Part shown: positions 63,779-64,000 of the stretch, piece by piece
Numbering within the stretch: position 1 is the first letter of the stretch
How the letters are laid out: each line of letters begins with the position of its first letter
Source: Bacteroidota bacterium
GTDB taxonomy: Bacteria; Bacteroidota; Bacteroidia; B-17B0; Aurantibacillaceae
Assembly: GCA_020162035.1 (NCBI GenBank)
Contig: JAIUNM010000003.1
Coordinates: 62,001 to 126,000, forward strand
Length of the DNA stretch: 64,000 nucleotides
Direction of reading: 5' to 3'
Position numbers and translations under genes: made by a program
The notes under the pieces: generated by a model
What the model was told of the DNA's origin: nothing
What the model saw: only the letters and a program-made list of their open reading frames with translations
Database searches by the model: none

Positions 63779-64000
63779 ATGGCACTTTTTGATTTTCTTA
63801 CACAAGATATTGCAATTGATTTAGGAACTGCAAATACAATTATTATTCATAACGATAAAGTTGTTGTTGACGAACCAAGTATTGTAGCGCAAGACAGAAC
63901 AATACAAAGGATTATTGCTGTAGGCAAACAAGCGCAAATGATGCATGGTAAAACGCATGAAAACATTAAAACAATTAGACCATTAAAAGATGGTGTAATT
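63779..64000 (+). CDS. mreB: Rod shape-determining protein MreB, 3'-truncated by the window edge
   Basis: The first 74 residues are present: ALFDFLTQDIAIDLGTANTII, then IHNDKVVVDEPSIVAQD and GKQAQMMHGKTHENIKTIRPLKDGVI. The actin-fold phosphate-1 motif IDLGTANT, and the EPS and RPLKDGVI blocks, are diagnostic. MreB forms filaments under the membrane that direct lateral wall synthesis and rod shape. The rest of the gene, and probably mreC/mreD, lie beyond the window. A promoter-like site and the terminator of the preceding operon separate it from the T9SS genes. Confidence 0.95.
   Translation, partial: MALFDFLTQDIAIDLGTANTIIIHNDKVVVDEPSIVAQDRTIQRIIAVGKQAQMMHGKTHENIKTIRPLKDGVI

Noticed and set aside
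1..64000. Phage, insertion sequence, toxin-antitoxin or defence island
   Set aside because: No transposase, integrase, restriction, nuclease-helicase or toxin signature was seen on either strand. The accessory content here is T9SS cargo.

Overview
The window is a piece of an AT-rich chromosome from a gliding or T9SS-bearing member of the Bacteroidota, most like Flavobacteriales and relatives. The evidence is promoters of the TTTG-N18-20-TAnnTTTG type, A-rich leaders mostly without Shine-Dalgarno motifs, many N-terminal signal peptides on beta-barrel proteins, GldD, PorP/SprF proteins, and large secreted proteins with type A or type B (gliding-motility-associated) C-terminal sorting domains. 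I cannot name the genus.

Layout. 1-1.7 kb: the 3' part of a VWA-domain gene, a PorT-like outer-membrane barrel gene, and tRNA-Phe with its own promoter and terminator. 1.8-6.7 kb: a co-directional, overlapping cluster of coaX, an outer-membrane protein, lptC, a small membrane protein, tilS and a membrane protein. 6.7-14.3 kb (minus strand): a secretion and adhesion operon read as giant type B cargo, PorP/SprF protein, PorE-like OmpA protein, EI24 membrane protein. 14.5-19 kb: a second PKD-repeat type B cargo, convergent with an OmpA-family gene, sharing a bidirectional terminator.

19-37.2 kb: translation genes. rpsT ends in a tandemly duplicated terminator. Then comes one long str-S10-spc-alpha array from rpsL to rplQ, all on the plus strand. 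tuf, map and adk are not at the places where other bacteria often keep them. The array contains a clear internal promoter before rpsH and several intercistronic hairpins. Two of these hairpins share a motif. 37.3-43.1 kb: an ABC ATPase, a fused ABC permease/M1-peptidase-like protein, and a convergent flavin reductase and CoA-binding protein pair. 43.4-46.9 kb: rplM-rpsI-rpsB-tsf and pyrH, with terminators after rpsB and tsf.

47.1-51.5 kb: a 1469-residue type A T9SS cargo. 51.6-54.3 kb: a SAM-I riboswitch with a readable terminator/antiterminator pair controls a cystathionine gamma-synthase-like gene and homoserine dehydrogenase, so methionine precursor synthesis is shut off when SAM is plentiful. 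54.4-58.9 kb (minus strand): a remnant of a T9SS cargo tail, an outer-membrane barrel, pcm, gldD, a lipoprotein gene with no AUG start, ubiX and a second PorT-like barrel. 59-63.7 kb: a third type B cargo and its PorP/SprF partner, then the start of mreB.

No phage, insertion sequence, CRISPR array or clear horizontally acquired island was found. The items most worth a second look are the SAM riboswitch switching helices, the M1-like domain lacking GxMEN, the non-AUG lipoprotein, the cargo-tail remnant overlapping an 18-bp perfect inverted repeat, the shared hairpin motif in the ribosomal operon, and the structured intergenic block after pyrH.
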